64,000 nt of DNA from Mesorhizobium sp. (GTDB lineage Bacteria; Pseudomonadota; Alphaproteobacteria; Rhizobiales; Rhizobiaceae): the NCBI RefSeq assembly GCF_023954305.1, contig NZ_JAMLIG010000001.1, forward strand, positions 2,604,001-2,668,000, read 5' to 3'. This document shows, in pieces, positions 10,285 to 18,441 of this stretch (position 1 is its first letter; each line of letters opens with the position of its first letter). A program made the translations under genes and the position numbers. The notes beneath the pieces are model-generated. The model was not told the origin of the DNA and made no database searches. It was given only the letters and a program-made list of their open reading frames with translations.

Positions 10285-11358
10285 TCAGAACATGTCGCTG
10301 GGATCGAAGTTCACGACGACTTCGGCCCAGGTCTCGTATTTGTCGGCGGGGAGGTTGAAAGGTGCGCACTTCGACACCGCGCGCACCGCGGATTCGGCGG
10401 CGGTCCGGCCGGGGCCGGAGCTTGCGCCGCCGCGTATGATTTCTGGCCGCGCCTCGAGCTCGCCCGAACGGTCGAGCCGGAAGCGCACCGACACTTTCAG
10501 AAGCTCCGCGTCGTCCACGCCGGCCGGGATCGACCAGCACTGCGCGAGCCGCTGGCGCAGCGCGTCCATTTCGCTGGCCGACAGCTTCTGCGCCGTGCTC
10601 GGACGGTCCGTGCCGAGCGAGGCGGTCTGCTCGGAGCGCTTGGCGCCGCCGCCGGCCGGCTTCTCCTTGGTGACCAGCGCCTTCGCCTGATCGAGGATCG
10701 ATTCCAGGTCCTGGTCGGTCGAGGCCGTCTTGTCCTCGGCCGGCTTCTCAGGCTTCTTCTCTTCGGCCTTGGCGACTTCGCGCTTCGGCGGCTCGGGCCG
10801 GGACTCGGGCTTCGGCAGCTCGTCCGGAAACTCCATCGCCGGTGTCTCTTCGGCGGACGCGATCGTCTCGGCGACGGGATCGGGCGCCGGCGCCGGCTCG
10901 GGCGTCGGCTGCGGCGCCTCGGCCACCTTCGGCGGCTGGGGCGCGGGCTCCGGCTTCGCCTCGACGGGCTTGGGTTCCGGCTTGGGCTCGGGCTTGGCCT
11001 CGACCGGCTTCGGTTCGGGTTTTGGCGCGGGCTCCGGCTTCGGAGCGGAGGCCGTGTCGATCTTGCGCGGCGAGGCTTCCGGCTTCGGCACGTCGTCGAG
11101 GTCGACGTCGTTGTTGCCGATCGTCTTGGCGTCCGGCACCGTGTGCGGGCGCTCGGTCTTCACCGGCGCCGGCTTCTCGGCCTTCGGCGCGGTCTTGTCG
11201 CCCTGCTGCAACTGCGTCAGTTCCTCGATCGAGACCATGTCGATCGGGATCGCCTGCACGTCGCCCACATCATGCGCCGACGGCGCCTTCAGCGTGAACA
11301 GGCCGAAGGCGAGCAGCGCCGCATGCAGGACCAGCGATGTGGACAGGCCAGCCTTCAT
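10285..11358 (-). CDS. tolA: cell envelope integrity protein TolA
   Basis: Inner-membrane protein that uses TolQR proton energy to reach across the periplasm to Pal/TolB. One N-terminal membrane helix (about residues 5-24, SLVLHAALLAFGLF) is followed by a long Pro/Lys/Glu-rich spacer containing tandem KPEPKPVEA-type repeats near 10940-11040, then a C-terminal domain (DALRQRLAQCWSIPAGV, VRFRLDRSGEL) of the TonB/TolA fold. The low-complexity spacer is expected to be rigid and extended. It lies between tolR (7-base gap) and tolB. Confidence 0.92.
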   Translation of the reverse strand: MKAGLSTSLVLHAALLAFGLFTLKAPSAHDVGDVQAIPIDMVSIEELTQLQQGDKTAPKAEKPAPVKTERPHTVPDAKTIGNNDVDLDDVPKPEASPRKIDTASAPKPEPAPKPEPKPVEAKPEPKPEPKPVEAKPEPAPQPPKVAEAPQPTPEPAPAPDPVAETIASAEETPAMEFPDELPKPESRPEPPKREVAKAEEKKPEKPAEDKTASTDQDLESILDQAKALVTKEKPAGGGAKRSEQTASLGTDRPSTAQKLSASEMDALRQRLAQCWSIPAGVDDAELLKVSVRFRLDRSGELEARPEIIRGGASSGPGRTAAESAVRAVSKCAPFNLPADKYETWAEVVVNFDPSDMF

Positions 11359-11365
11359 GTCGAAA

Positions 11366-11821
11366 TTACTGCTCCTGTTCCTGGAGCGTGATCAGGCCGA
11401 GATTCTTGAATCCGGCGGCCGAGATGCGGGCCATCACCTGCATCACCGTGCCGTATTGCGAGGCCTTGTCGGCGCGCACGTAGATGCGCTCCTCGTAGCC
11501 GGTCTTGGAGATCGCCTCGAGCTTCGGCACCACTTCCTCGATCGGGATCTCGGTCTCCTGCAGGAAGATCCGGCCTTCTTCGTTGACCGAGACGGTGATC
11601 GGCTGCGTCTCGGCGTTGAGGGGCTTGGCCTGCGTCTCAGGCAGGTCGATCGGCACGCCGACCGTCATCAGCGGGGCTGCCACCATGAAGATGATCAGGA
11701 GCACCAGCATCACGTCGACCATCGGCGTGACGTTGATCTCCGACATCAGCGCGCGCGAGCGGCCGCGCCGTCCGCTTCTCCGGCTCCGGTGCCCGCCCGC
11801 CGATCCGACCGACATTGCCAT
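11366..11821 (-). CDS. tolR: Tol-Pal system proton channel subunit TolR
   Basis: ExbD/TolR-family protein forming the proton channel with TolQ. The 151 residues comprise a basic cytoplasmic leader rich in Arg/Ser/Gly, a single membrane helix starting at NVTPMVDVMLVLLIIFM with the conserved proton-carrying Asp36, and a periplasmic domain. The leader is longer than in Escherichia coli TolR. Two ATG codons near the start (residues 1 and 3) are equivalent. It sits 21 bases after tolQ. Confidence 0.96.
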   Translation of the reverse strand: MAMSVGSAGGHRSRRSGRRGRSRALMSEINVTPMVDVMLVLLIIFMVAAPLMTVGVPIDLPETQAKPLNAETQPITVSVNEEGRIFLQETEIPIEEVVPKLEAISKTGYEERIYVRADKASQYGTVMQVMARISAAGFKNLGLITLQEQEQ

Positions 11822-11842
11822 GGTGTTCTCCTGTCCGTCGCC

Positions 11843-12556
11843 TCAGGCCGCCTTCTGGGCGACCTTCTCATCGATCTGGCGCGAGAGTATGGCGGAGAAC
11901 TCGTCCGCGAACCCTTCCATGCGGGCCGAGATCTTGCCGGCGTCGGCCGACAGCTTGTTGTAGGCGAGCACGGCGGGGATCGCCGCCAGCAGGCCGATCG
12001 CGGTGGCGAGCAGCGCTTCCGCGATGCCCGGCGCCACGACCGCGAGCGAGGTCGACTTCGAGCCGGTGATCGCCTGGAACGAGGTCATGATGCCGACGAC
12101 CGTGCCGAACAGGCCGATGAACGGGCCGGCGGAGCCCACCGAGGCGAGGAAGCCGAGGCGGCTCTCCAGCCGCTCCATCTCGCGCGACAGCGCCAGGTCC
12201 ATCGCCTTGTCGATGCGCATCTGCAGGCCCATCGGCGTGCGCGCGCCCTTCTCGAAGCTCTTCTTCCATTCGCGCATGGCGGCGACGAAGATCGCGCTCA
12301 TGCCGGTCGTCTTGCGGTCCGACAACGTGCGGTAGAGCTCTTCCAGCGACTGTCCCGACCAGAACACCTGTTCGAAGCGGTTGAGGGCTGCGCGCATGCG
12401 GCCGTAGGCGATGGTCTTGTCGATGATGATCGCCCAGGTCCAGATCGAGGCGCCCAGCAGCCCCACCATGACCAGTTTGACCACCCATCCGGCCTGCCAG
12501 AACAGTTCCCAGATCGACAGTTCGCCGCCTGTGGTTGCGAGAGGTAAGGTTTCCAT
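11843..12556 (-). CDS. tolQ: Tol-Pal system proton channel subunit TolQ
   Basis: MotA/TolQ/ExbB-family proton channel subunit of the envelope-constriction machine. The 237 residues show three membrane helices: TM1 near 25-45 (VVKLVMVGLLGASIWTWAII) and the paired helices beyond residue 135 (LASVGSAGPFIGLFGTVVGI, then LLATAIGLLAAIPAVLAYN). It opens the tolQRAB-pal-cpoB run. ybgC, which usually lies directly upstream, is here 4 kb away behind an accessory island. Confidence 0.97.
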   Translation of the reverse strand: METLPLATTGGELSIWELFWQAGWVVKLVMVGLLGASIWTWAIIIDKTIAYGRMRAALNRFEQVFWSGQSLEELYRTLSDRKTTGMSAIFVAAMREWKKSFEKGARTPMGLQMRIDKAMDLALSREMERLESRLGFLASVGSAGPFIGLFGTVVGIMTSFQAITGSKSTSLAVVAPGIAEALLATAIGLLAAIPAVLAYNKLSADAGKISARMEGFADEFSAILSRQIDEKVAQKAA

Positions 12557-12744
12557 GAAGTTCAGTGTCCCAGAAAGACGGGCCCCGCAGCGGCTAGCCC
12601 ACGCGCATCAATCGTCCCGTGCCGGTCGCCGGGTTTCACCCGCGACCGCTGGATATGACCCCGAATGCGCCAGAGAGCGCCTTGTCGGGAGCAATTTTGG
12701 TCAAAGGAAGGCGCACCGGATTCGCTACGATTTCCTTTGGGATG

Positions 12745-12759
12745 TTAATGAGCCGTTAT
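12745..12759 (-). promoter_or_regulatory. CtrA-like site upstream of tolQ (one mismatch)
   Basis: TTAA, 7 bases, TTAT, about 190 bases upstream of the tolQ start; the CtrA consensus is TTAA-N7-TTAA. Cell-cycle control of Tol-Pal would be plausible, but the match is imperfect and the site is not close to a clear promoter. Confidence 0.25.
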
Positions 12760-12855
12760 GGTTAAGGACGAGTGAATGGGTAGGGGCGGATCGCCAATAC
12801 CGCCGTGCTTGCGCCTTTGAGGTGTGCTGATAATCTGCGCTCAATTGGGGGCGGT

Positions 12856-13596
12856 ATGACAAAAGGGCACTCTATCCTAGCGGTGTGGGGCGGTTTTCTC
12901 GCTACGCTTACGTTCTGGCTATACATAGATATAACTCAATCCCGTGCGGCCGAATGGTGCGCTGCGACGGAAATAAGTTGTGTCCGTGGGTGGATAGATG
13001 CCTTGTCGGGTTGGGCCGGAGCGCTTGTGGCGACCGGCGCTCTCGTCGGACTCCTGCGACAATTGAAGATCGCCCAAGATGAGCACGCATCGGCAAACCC
13101 ACCTCGACTTGCCGGGCGTCAAGCGACTTTATATTTTGAACGCATCTTCAGTGAGAAACCATCGACAGAGAAGGAGCCGTTCGGGGAGGTTTACGTCTTC
13201 AACTACGGCAACAACGATGCGATCGTAGCCTCAGAATTCAACGCTGCCGACAAGCCGCCGACTTTCGCCAATATCGTCGTCTATGTGGGGCGCCACCCGC
13301 CGATAAACCGTCCTTTCGATGACGCGAAGTTCGCTAACCCGTTGCGTGTCGAAAACAGTGTCCTTCGTGCAGGCGGCTCGAAATGGTGGCCGATCCATGA
13401 CGTGTCTATGGTCGACCTGCCAACGCTAGAGGCTGCTTGGAAGCGGCGATCAAAAGACAACATCTATATCATCGGCCGCGTCCACTACGCTGATACACGT
13501 GGAGTTCAGCGACATATGGTGTTCTGCCGCGTATACGATAGAAAAACGCGTCGATTTTTGCCGAGTGGCGACACTGAATACGAATATGTGACCTGA
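12856..13596 (+). CDS. unknown protein with two N-terminal membrane helices
   Basis: I do not recognise a named family. Choosing the ATG at 12856, behind the purine-rich GGGGGCGG, gives 246 residues. Two hydrophobic helices (about 7-24 and 45-64) form a hairpin with a short Cys-containing loop (WCAATEISCVRG), followed by a roughly 180-residue soluble region rich in beta-strand-like segments (EVYVFNYGNND, NIVVYVGRHPP, IYIIGRVHYAD). The codon use looks less GC-biased than in the tol genes. It faces the TIR gene convergently, leaving 64 bases between stops. Its location in the same island suggests co-acquired cargo, but a functional link to the TIR protein is only inference. Confidence 0.75.
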   Translation: MTKGHSILAVWGGFLATLTFWLYIDITQSRAAEWCAATEISCVRGWIDALSGWAGALVATGALVGLLRQLKIAQDEHASANPPRLAGRQATLYFERIFSEKPSTEKEPFGEVYVFNYGNNDAIVASEFNAADKPPTFANIVVYVGRHPPINRPFDDAKFANPLRVENSVLRAGGSKWWPIHDVSMVDLPTLEAAWKRRSKDNIYIIGRVHYADTRGVQRHMVFCRVYDRKTRRFLPSGDTEYEYVT

Positions 13597-13660
13597 AGTT
13601 TGCTTGGCGGTTTGTGCATTTTCAGAGCCCGTACCGCCCAACATATCTGCTAACAGTAAA

Positions 13661-15439
13661 TTACATCATATATCTACGTGAGAAAAAATTGCCCGGTGTA
13701 GATATCGCCTCTATGAACAATTTGGCTAATCCTATGCTACTAGAATGGGCCTTCGGATTATTCATCCACTCACTTAGATCTTTCAGAGGAATAGGAGTAA
13801 GTTTTAATGCCTCATTGTTGTCATGCGTTAACCATTGAGTAGATTTTACCGAGGAGCTCGCTGATCGCAATTCATAAGTCAAGTCGATTCTATCGTCTCC
13901 TTCAATTACGATGACAAAAGAGAACTCAGGTCTTAGAAGTACTAGGTCCAGCACCACACCAAGAAAATGTATATGAAAGCGATTTTCTTGTTCCATCATT
14001 CTTCTCACTCGATGGTAACCTTCACTTTCTGTCATTTGTCCCTTTGATACATCTTCATTTGCGGCGGTCAGATCTGCGTCTCCAGCGCATTCCTCCAAGA
14101 ACTCTCGAATCAAGGCGTCCTCAAGTCTAAACTGACCGACCAACTTATCCCAATCATCAGTCTCTCTTCCATATATCTCGAAGCCGCCTGCTGGCTGTAA
14201 TTGTAATCTCCCTTGCGCGACAGCAGCATTCTGCGTACGAGCGGCTGAAATAAAATGCCAATGTCGTTCCCTCTTGAAGACAACAATCGCCTGGACGCTG
14301 ATCAATGGATATAGTTCGGTCGCCGATCGCGACCTCAACTCTAGTTGATAGCAGCCATCACTCTTCGATTCCAATTGAAGGGCAGGCCACGTCAGTGCTG
14401 TCTTACTAGAATCACGTTGAAGTCCAACTGGATCGCCGACAAATTTCTCAATAAGACTATGCTGAAGAATATGATTGGATAGCGCATTTTCCATATAGTT
14501 ACAGAGGTTCGCGTCGAAAGACCTTATACGAAAATCTCGATTTAATGTCAGACTCCCCATTGAAAAACCGAGCATATTAGGGCGACGGACTCTCCGCGAG
14601 TACGTCAGTTGTTCAAAGTAATCCTTTTGCTGAGGGCTCAATGTGCTTAGTACTGGGAATATAGATGCTTGCTCAATCAGAGGAACAGGCATTTCTTCAA
14701 TCTTCGGAAAGCGTGGGGGGAGTCTCTCTCTCAGCGATGCATTCGGAAAAAACAAATCTTGCCGAAACTCTTGGTCGAAACTGCGTTCTGCGGGAAAGTT
14801 CAGTACTAAGCAATCTTTCGAAATAGGCTTAGGGAAAGCAGCGGGTAAGGAAGCGTACTGCTCCTCATATATCTTATTCAACAGCGTGTTTTGGGTTTCA
14901 ATATATGAAGGTTGCTGGCTGACAAGAGAGAGATGCGTAGAATTTGCTGACCTGCGAGTTGTCAGAAGAGAGATAAAATGAGGATTGTTCGAAAAAATGT
15001 TGTCGAATATTTTATCAATGTTTTTCTCTTCGAAAAATCTGTTGCGATCAATTCCGGGCCCTGGATACAGATGAGTTAGTTGGCGGGTAGCGATCAGAGG
15101 CGGCAGTTTCACATCCTTTTCTATAAGAAAATGAAAGTCTTTATTCAGTTCTCTTGCAGCTTCAATTTCCCTCCAAAAAATACTTGTCGAGGGTCGCTTA
15201 GAGGCGACTATCGACCAGAATATAAAGACAGCATCCGCATTTAATACGGCTCTATCGATTTCTGTACTCCACATAGACCTATTATGTAGTGATATGATAT
15301 TCGGCTTACCTAAATATTTTGGATCAACAGCAACCTCGGAATCTATCCAAATCGTCGCATCTAGCTTCAACAAACTATCAAGGAACGGCATCAGATTGCG
15401 TTTATCGTCGCTGGCGTGGGAGATGAAGATATGAGCCAT
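13661..15439 (-). CDS. TIR domain / Nudix-like fusion protein, candidate defence effector
   Basis: A 592-residue protein. Residues 1-130 read as a bacterial TIR domain: IFISHASDDK at 4-13, IWID at 30-33, ADAVFIFWS around 69-76 and SIFWREIEAA at 86-95, where Glu91 (or Glu93) fits the catalytic Glu of TIR NAD-hydrolases. The middle (about 150-375) is unassigned. Residues 375-520 resemble a Nudix fold: a SVQAIVVFKRERHWHF strand, AGGFE at 417-421 and REFLEE at 445-450, equivalent to the GG-E and REUXEE parts of the Nudix box but with an extra loop between them. The gene is strongly AT-rich compared with its neighbours (24 of 60 G+C at 13681-13740 versus 42 of 60 at 12181-12240), which points to horizontal transfer. 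A role in NAD-based anti-phage defence is inferred. Confidence 0.85.
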   Translation of the reverse strand: MAHIFISHASDDKRNLMPFLDSLLKLDATIWIDSEVAVDPKYLGKPNIISLHNRSMWSTEIDRAVLNADAVFIFWSIVASKRPSTSIFWREIEAARELNKDFHFLIEKDVKLPPLIATRQLTHLYPGPGIDRNRFFEEKNIDKIFDNIFSNNPHFISLLTTRRSANSTHLSLVSQQPSYIETQNTLLNKIYEEQYASLPAAFPKPISKDCLVLNFPAERSFDQEFRQDLFFPNASLRERLPPRFPKIEEMPVPLIEQASIFPVLSTLSPQQKDYFEQLTYSRRVRRPNMLGFSMGSLTLNRDFRIRSFDANLCNYMENALSNHILQHSLIEKFVGDPVGLQRDSSKTALTWPALQLESKSDGCYQLELRSRSATELYPLISVQAIVVFKRERHWHFISAARTQNAAVAQGRLQLQPAGGFEIYGRETDDWDKLVGQFRLEDALIREFLEECAGDADLTAANEDVSKGQMTESEGYHRVRRMMEQENRFHIHFLGVVLDLVLLRPEFSFVIVIEGDDRIDLTYELRSASSSVKSTQWLTHDNNEALKLTPIPLKDLSEWMNNPKAHSSSIGLAKLFIEAISTPGNFFSRRYMM

Positions 15440-15884
15440 TATGAATTCTCAGCGGACAGATTGGACAGTTCTCTCGCGACGTCTCTCGATGACAAACTAT
15501 TATTCAATTCAGTGTCTAGAGCAATACATAAGGGCCCTTGGTCGAAGCTCAACTGCTTCTTATCCCAACGGGCCGCACCACGCCCAACGGGTACAGCTTG
15601 ATTCGAAAACGGGTACAGCCTGATTCTAAAAAGTCGAACCACCGCCGCCGTGTCGACGTGCGCGGCCGCCTGCGTGACGGCTGTCCGGATTCCGCGCAGA
15701 AAGGACGGAAACCAACAGGTCCAGGTTATCCCCTCCCCCGTGCGGATAGCGCGCCATACCCGCCTCCCGTGCATCGATTCCGCCCCTCTTTCCGCCAACC
15801 CCTTGGTCCCGCTGGCACGCCATTTTTTTCGATCCACGTCTGTCGTGAGTGCCTGACACTGCCAGCGGTCGAATGGAGACGGTG
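15440..15884. other. gene-free stretch upstream of the TIR gene
   Basis: No convincing gene on either strand. Composition changes within it from AT-rich (to about 15550) to host-like GC-rich, so the right boundary of the acquired DNA probably lies here. It carries a 22-bp direct repeat (15587-15630). A minus-strand open frame over 15439-15837 straddles the composition change and looks spurious. Confidence 0.5.
15587..15630. repeat. two adjacent 22-bp direct repeats
   Basis: Units 15587-15608 and 15609-15630 begin ACGGGTACAG and differ at two positions. They lie 148-191 bases upstream of the TIR-Nudix start codon, in the right place for operator repeats, or they mark an insertion junction. 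Confidence 0.6.
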
Positions 15885-16322
15885 ATGGCCTGGACGGCGA
15901 AGACAGGGAGGCGGGAGAGGGTGCTTTACAGCATCGTCGCCCGCCTGCTTGCGCTGGCCGATCTCGGCGAGGACGCGGCCCATTGCTCGCCCTGGGTGCG
16001 CTTCTGCGTGCTGTGGAGCCTCTGCCAGGCCGACGCGATCATCCGGGAATTCGTCGCCGGCTCGACATGGAACCCGGCGGGCCGGCTCTGGTCGCCCGCC
16101 CTGCCGATCGTCCGCTACGGCACCGAACCCGCCGACGCCTCCGCGCTCGCCGCGTCGCTCCGCGCGCTGGCGCTGATCGTGCAGGCGATGGCCGGGCAGA
16201 TCCGCCGGCTGGCGTTGCTGCATGCCGAGGCGGCGACAGGTCACGACGGCGACCCCGTCCTTGACGCGATGATCCGCAGACTCGGGGCCTTGGCGCCCGT
16301 CGAGCTTCGCGACACGTCGTGA
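15885..16322 (+). CDS. conserved-looking hypothetical protein, 145 aa
   Basis: I do not recognise a family. The ATG at 15885 is preceded by GGAG 6 bases upstream and gives 145 residues, mostly predicted helix with Leu/Ala-rich segments (VLYSIVARLLALADLGEDAA, SLRALALIVQAMAGQIRRLA). There is no signal peptide or clear membrane helix. Codon use is GC-rich like the host. It is followed at once by the REP-like palindromes. Possibly a native rhizobial orphan rather than part of the TIR island. Confidence 0.6.
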   Translation: MAWTAKTGRRERVLYSIVARLLALADLGEDAAHCSPWVRFCVLWSLCQADAIIREFVAGSTWNPAGRLWSPALPIVRYGTEPADASALAASLRALALIVQAMAGQIRRLALLHAEAATGHDGDPVLDAMIRRLGALAPVELRDTS

Positions 16323-16332
16323 GGAACCCGCA

Positions 16333-16411
16333 GGGGACAGTTTACTTTGTTTCCGCTCGCGCAAACCTTTCACGGGCGACGCCCTTCTGCGGAAGAAAGT
16401 AAACTGTCCCC
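16333..16411. repeat. REP-like palindrome, copy 1
   Basis: A 79-base imperfect hairpin: GGGGACAGTTTACTTTG at the left and its near reverse complement at the right. It is nearly identical to copy 2 at 16582-16660 (about 5 differences over 89 bases when the shared trailing CGGCACTTAAC is included). Confidence 0.85.
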
Positions 16412-16431
16412 GGCACTTAACCCCAGCGCGG

Positions 16432-16545
16432 CGTCATCCCGGCGGCCGCAGGCCAGCCGGGAACCATTGGCCGTCGGAGTCCTGGCAAGAGCAGCTAACC
16501 GCGACCAGGAATGGGTCCCGGGTCGCTTCCGCGCCCGGGATGACG
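16432..16545. repeat. palindrome with 11-bp arms between the two REP-like copies
   Basis: CGTCATCCCGG (16432-16442) and its exact reverse complement (16535-16545) bracket a GC-rich segment. Such CGTCATCCCGG palindromes are common between alphaproteobacterial genes; no coding function is seen. Confidence 0.65.
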
Positions 16546-16581
16546 TCGCGCGCGTGAAACCCGGCCGTGAAACGCGGCTCT

Positions 16582-16660
16582 GGGGACAGTTTACTTTGTT
16601 TCCGCCCGCGCAAACCCTGCACGGACGACGCCCTTCTGCGGAAAAAAGTAAACTGTCCCC
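16582..16660. repeat. REP-like palindrome, copy 2, ending at the ybgC stop
   Basis: Second copy of the 79-base hairpin. The conserved tail that follows supplies the TAA stop of ybgC (16666-16668, minus strand), so the element sits directly at the 3' end of ybgC and could act as an mRNA 3' stem or transcription barrier. Confidence 0.85.
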
Positions 16661-16665
16661 GGCAC

Positions 16666-17139
16666 TTAACGCCCCGGCATGAAGGCCTCGACCCATTCCT
16701 TGGGAAACCGCCGCGGCCGGCCGTTTTCCGAGACGATCGCCGCCTCGATCTTGGCCTCGACCAGAACCTGACTGTTTCGCGAAATCTTCTGCGCCATGAA
16801 GATGCGCGCGCCCGACACGTTTTCGGTCACCGTGTCGACGGTCAGCACGTCGTCGATCTTGGCCGAGCCCTTGAAATCGATCTCCATGCGCCGCACCACC
16901 CAGACCAGCTTCTCGCCGTGCTTGCCGTCGGCGAGTTCGGTGTGGTGCACGCCCGCCAGCCGCAGGAAATCGGAGCGGCCGCGCTCGAAGAATTCGAGAT
17001 AGCGGGCGTGGTAGACGACGCCGGAAAAGTCGGTGTCGGCGAAATAGACGCGCACCTTGTGGCGGTGGCCGGTGGGCGTAAGCACGCCCGCCAGCGGAAT
17101 GGCGTCTTCCGCGCGCCCCGATTCACCATGATCCCCCAT
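16666..17139 (-). CDS. ybgC: tol-pal associated acyl-CoA thioesterase YbgC
   Basis: Hot-dog-fold 4-hydroxybenzoyl-CoA-type thioesterase, normally the first gene of the tol-pal cluster. The ATG at 17139 has AGGAAAG 7 bases upstream and gives 157 residues. The motif VYFADTDFSGVVYHARYLEF carries the catalytic Asp, followed by FFERGRSDFLR. A longer upstream frame would overlap the divergent glycosidase and has no ribosome-binding site. Here it is cut off from tolQ by the 12.6-16.6 kb island, so it needs its own promoter or read-through from the right. Confidence 0.92.
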   Translation of the reverse strand: MGDHGESGRAEDAIPLAGVLTPTGHRHKVRVYFADTDFSGVVYHARYLEFFERGRSDFLRLAGVHHTELADGKHGEKLVWVVRRMEIDFKGSAKIDDVLTVDTVTENVSGARIFMAQKISRNSQVLVEAKIEAAIVSENGRPRRFPKEWVEAFMPGR

Positions 17140-17196
17140 TCGACTTTCCTTTCGCCGCGGCGCCTGACAAAGACGGATCGAACCGAGGCCGACCGG

Positions 17197-18438
17197 ATGC
17201 CATTTCTCGCCCGAGCGATCAAGATCGCCGCGCTTGCGATCTGTCTCACGCTGCCGGCGCATGCCGCAACCTTCGAGGTCGGGCGCGGCATCAATCTCGA
17301 CATCTGGACGACCTGGCCCGACGAGAGCCGCTGGGACGAGCGCGAGGCGATCCTGCCCTTTCCGGAATGGCGAAAAAGCGTGAGCGCGGCCGACCTCGCG
17401 GCGCTGAAATCAGCCGGCCTCGACTTCGTGCGCATGCCGGTCGACCCGTCGCCCTTCCTGTCGGACAAGACCGCCGCCCTGCGCGACGACCTCTTCTCCT
17501 CGGTGCTCTCTTCCGCCCGCATGGCCAACGCCGCCGGCTTGAAGGTCATCGTCGACCTGCACCTGATGAATGCCGGTTCCAACCGCTCCATCGGCATGGG
17601 CCAGGTGATGGAGGACGCGGCCCTGTTCGACCGCTATGTCGAGCTGGTCCGCCAGATGGGCCGGCTGCTTGCGAAGGAAGACCCGGAGCAGGTGGCCTTT
17701 GAGCTGATGAACGAGCCGACCGTCGGCTGCGAGGGGGCCGGGCAGCGCGGCTGGGAGGATCGGCTGATGCGCCTCTTCTCCGCCGCCCGCGCCTCGGCGA
17801 CGCGGCTGACGCTGATCCTGTCCGGCAGCTGCTGGGGCACGGCCGAGGGACTCGCCGCGCTCGACCCGAACATGGTGCCCGACGCCAACGTCATCTGGAG
17901 TTTTCATTCCTACGCGCCGTTTCTGCTGACGCATCAGGGCGCGACCTGGGCGGGCGATTTCATCCCCCACGTCACCGGGCTTCCCTATCCGCTCGACGCC
18001 GTGCCGAAGGCGGAGCTCGACGCCGCGATCGAGCGGGTGCGCGAGACAATCCGCCGCGACGCGCCCTTCACGCGGCGGGCGGGGCTGCTCTCCTATCTCG
18101 ACGAGCAGGTCGCCGCCCTCGACACGCCGGAAAAGCTCTCCGCCGCCATGTCGGAGCCGTTCGAGACGGTCGCTGCCTGGGCGTCGAGGAACGGGGTTTC
18201 GTCCTCCGAGATCCTCCTCGGCGAGTTCGGCATGATCCGCCAGGAATATGGCACCAGCTTCGTCATGCCGGCGCCCTACCGCGCGGCCTACTACCGCGAC
18301 ATGATCGCGCTCGCCGAGAAACGCGGCTACGCTTGGTCGATGTGGGGCTACGGCGGCGCCTTCGGCATCGTCGAAGAGTTCGAGAGCCGCAAGGCCGAGC
18401 CGGAGGTGATGGAGATGATCCGCGGGCTTGGCCGCTGA
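17197..18438 (+). CDS. secreted glycoside hydrolase, GH5-like (cellulase family)
   Basis: A 413-residue protein with a signal peptide ending near residue 24 (CLTLPAHA-A). The TIM-barrel GH5 pattern is visible: LKSAGLDFVRMPVDPS, VIVDLHLMNAG, FELMNEPTVGC with the acid/base Glu after Asn, VIWSFHSYAPF, and GEFG near residue 345 with the likely nucleophile Glu. The exact substrate cannot be read from sequence; endoglucanase or a related beta-glycan hydrolase is likely. It is divergent from ybgC and convergent with ruvB. Starts upstream of 17197 would precede the signal peptide with a charged extension and are less likely. Confidence 0.88.
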   Translation: MPFLARAIKIAALAICLTLPAHAATFEVGRGINLDIWTTWPDESRWDEREAILPFPEWRKSVSAADLAALKSAGLDFVRMPVDPSPFLSDKTAALRDDLFSSVLSSARMANAAGLKVIVDLHLMNAGSNRSIGMGQVMEDAALFDRYVELVRQMGRLLAKEDPEQVAFELMNEPTVGCEGAGQRGWEDRLMRLFSAARASATRLTLILSGSCWGTAEGLAALDPNMVPDANVIWSFHSYAPFLLTHQGATWAGDFIPHVTGLPYPLDAVPKAELDAAIERVRETIRRDAPFTRRAGLLSYLDEQVAALDTPEKLSAAMSEPFETVAAWASRNGVSSSEILLGEFGMIRQEYGTSFVMPAPYRAAYYRDMIALAEKRGYAWSMWGYGGAFGIVEEFESRKAEPEVMEMIRGLGR

Positions 18439-18441
18439 GGA

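Noticed and set aside
15439..15837. Open frame of 132 codons upstream of the TIR gene
   Set aside because: It straddles the change from AT-rich to GC-rich DNA, has no ribosome-binding site and no domain-like pattern.
17197..18438. Glycosidase as part of the acquired island
   Set aside because: Its codon use and GC content match the core genes, and it lies to the right of ybgC, outside the AT-rich segment.
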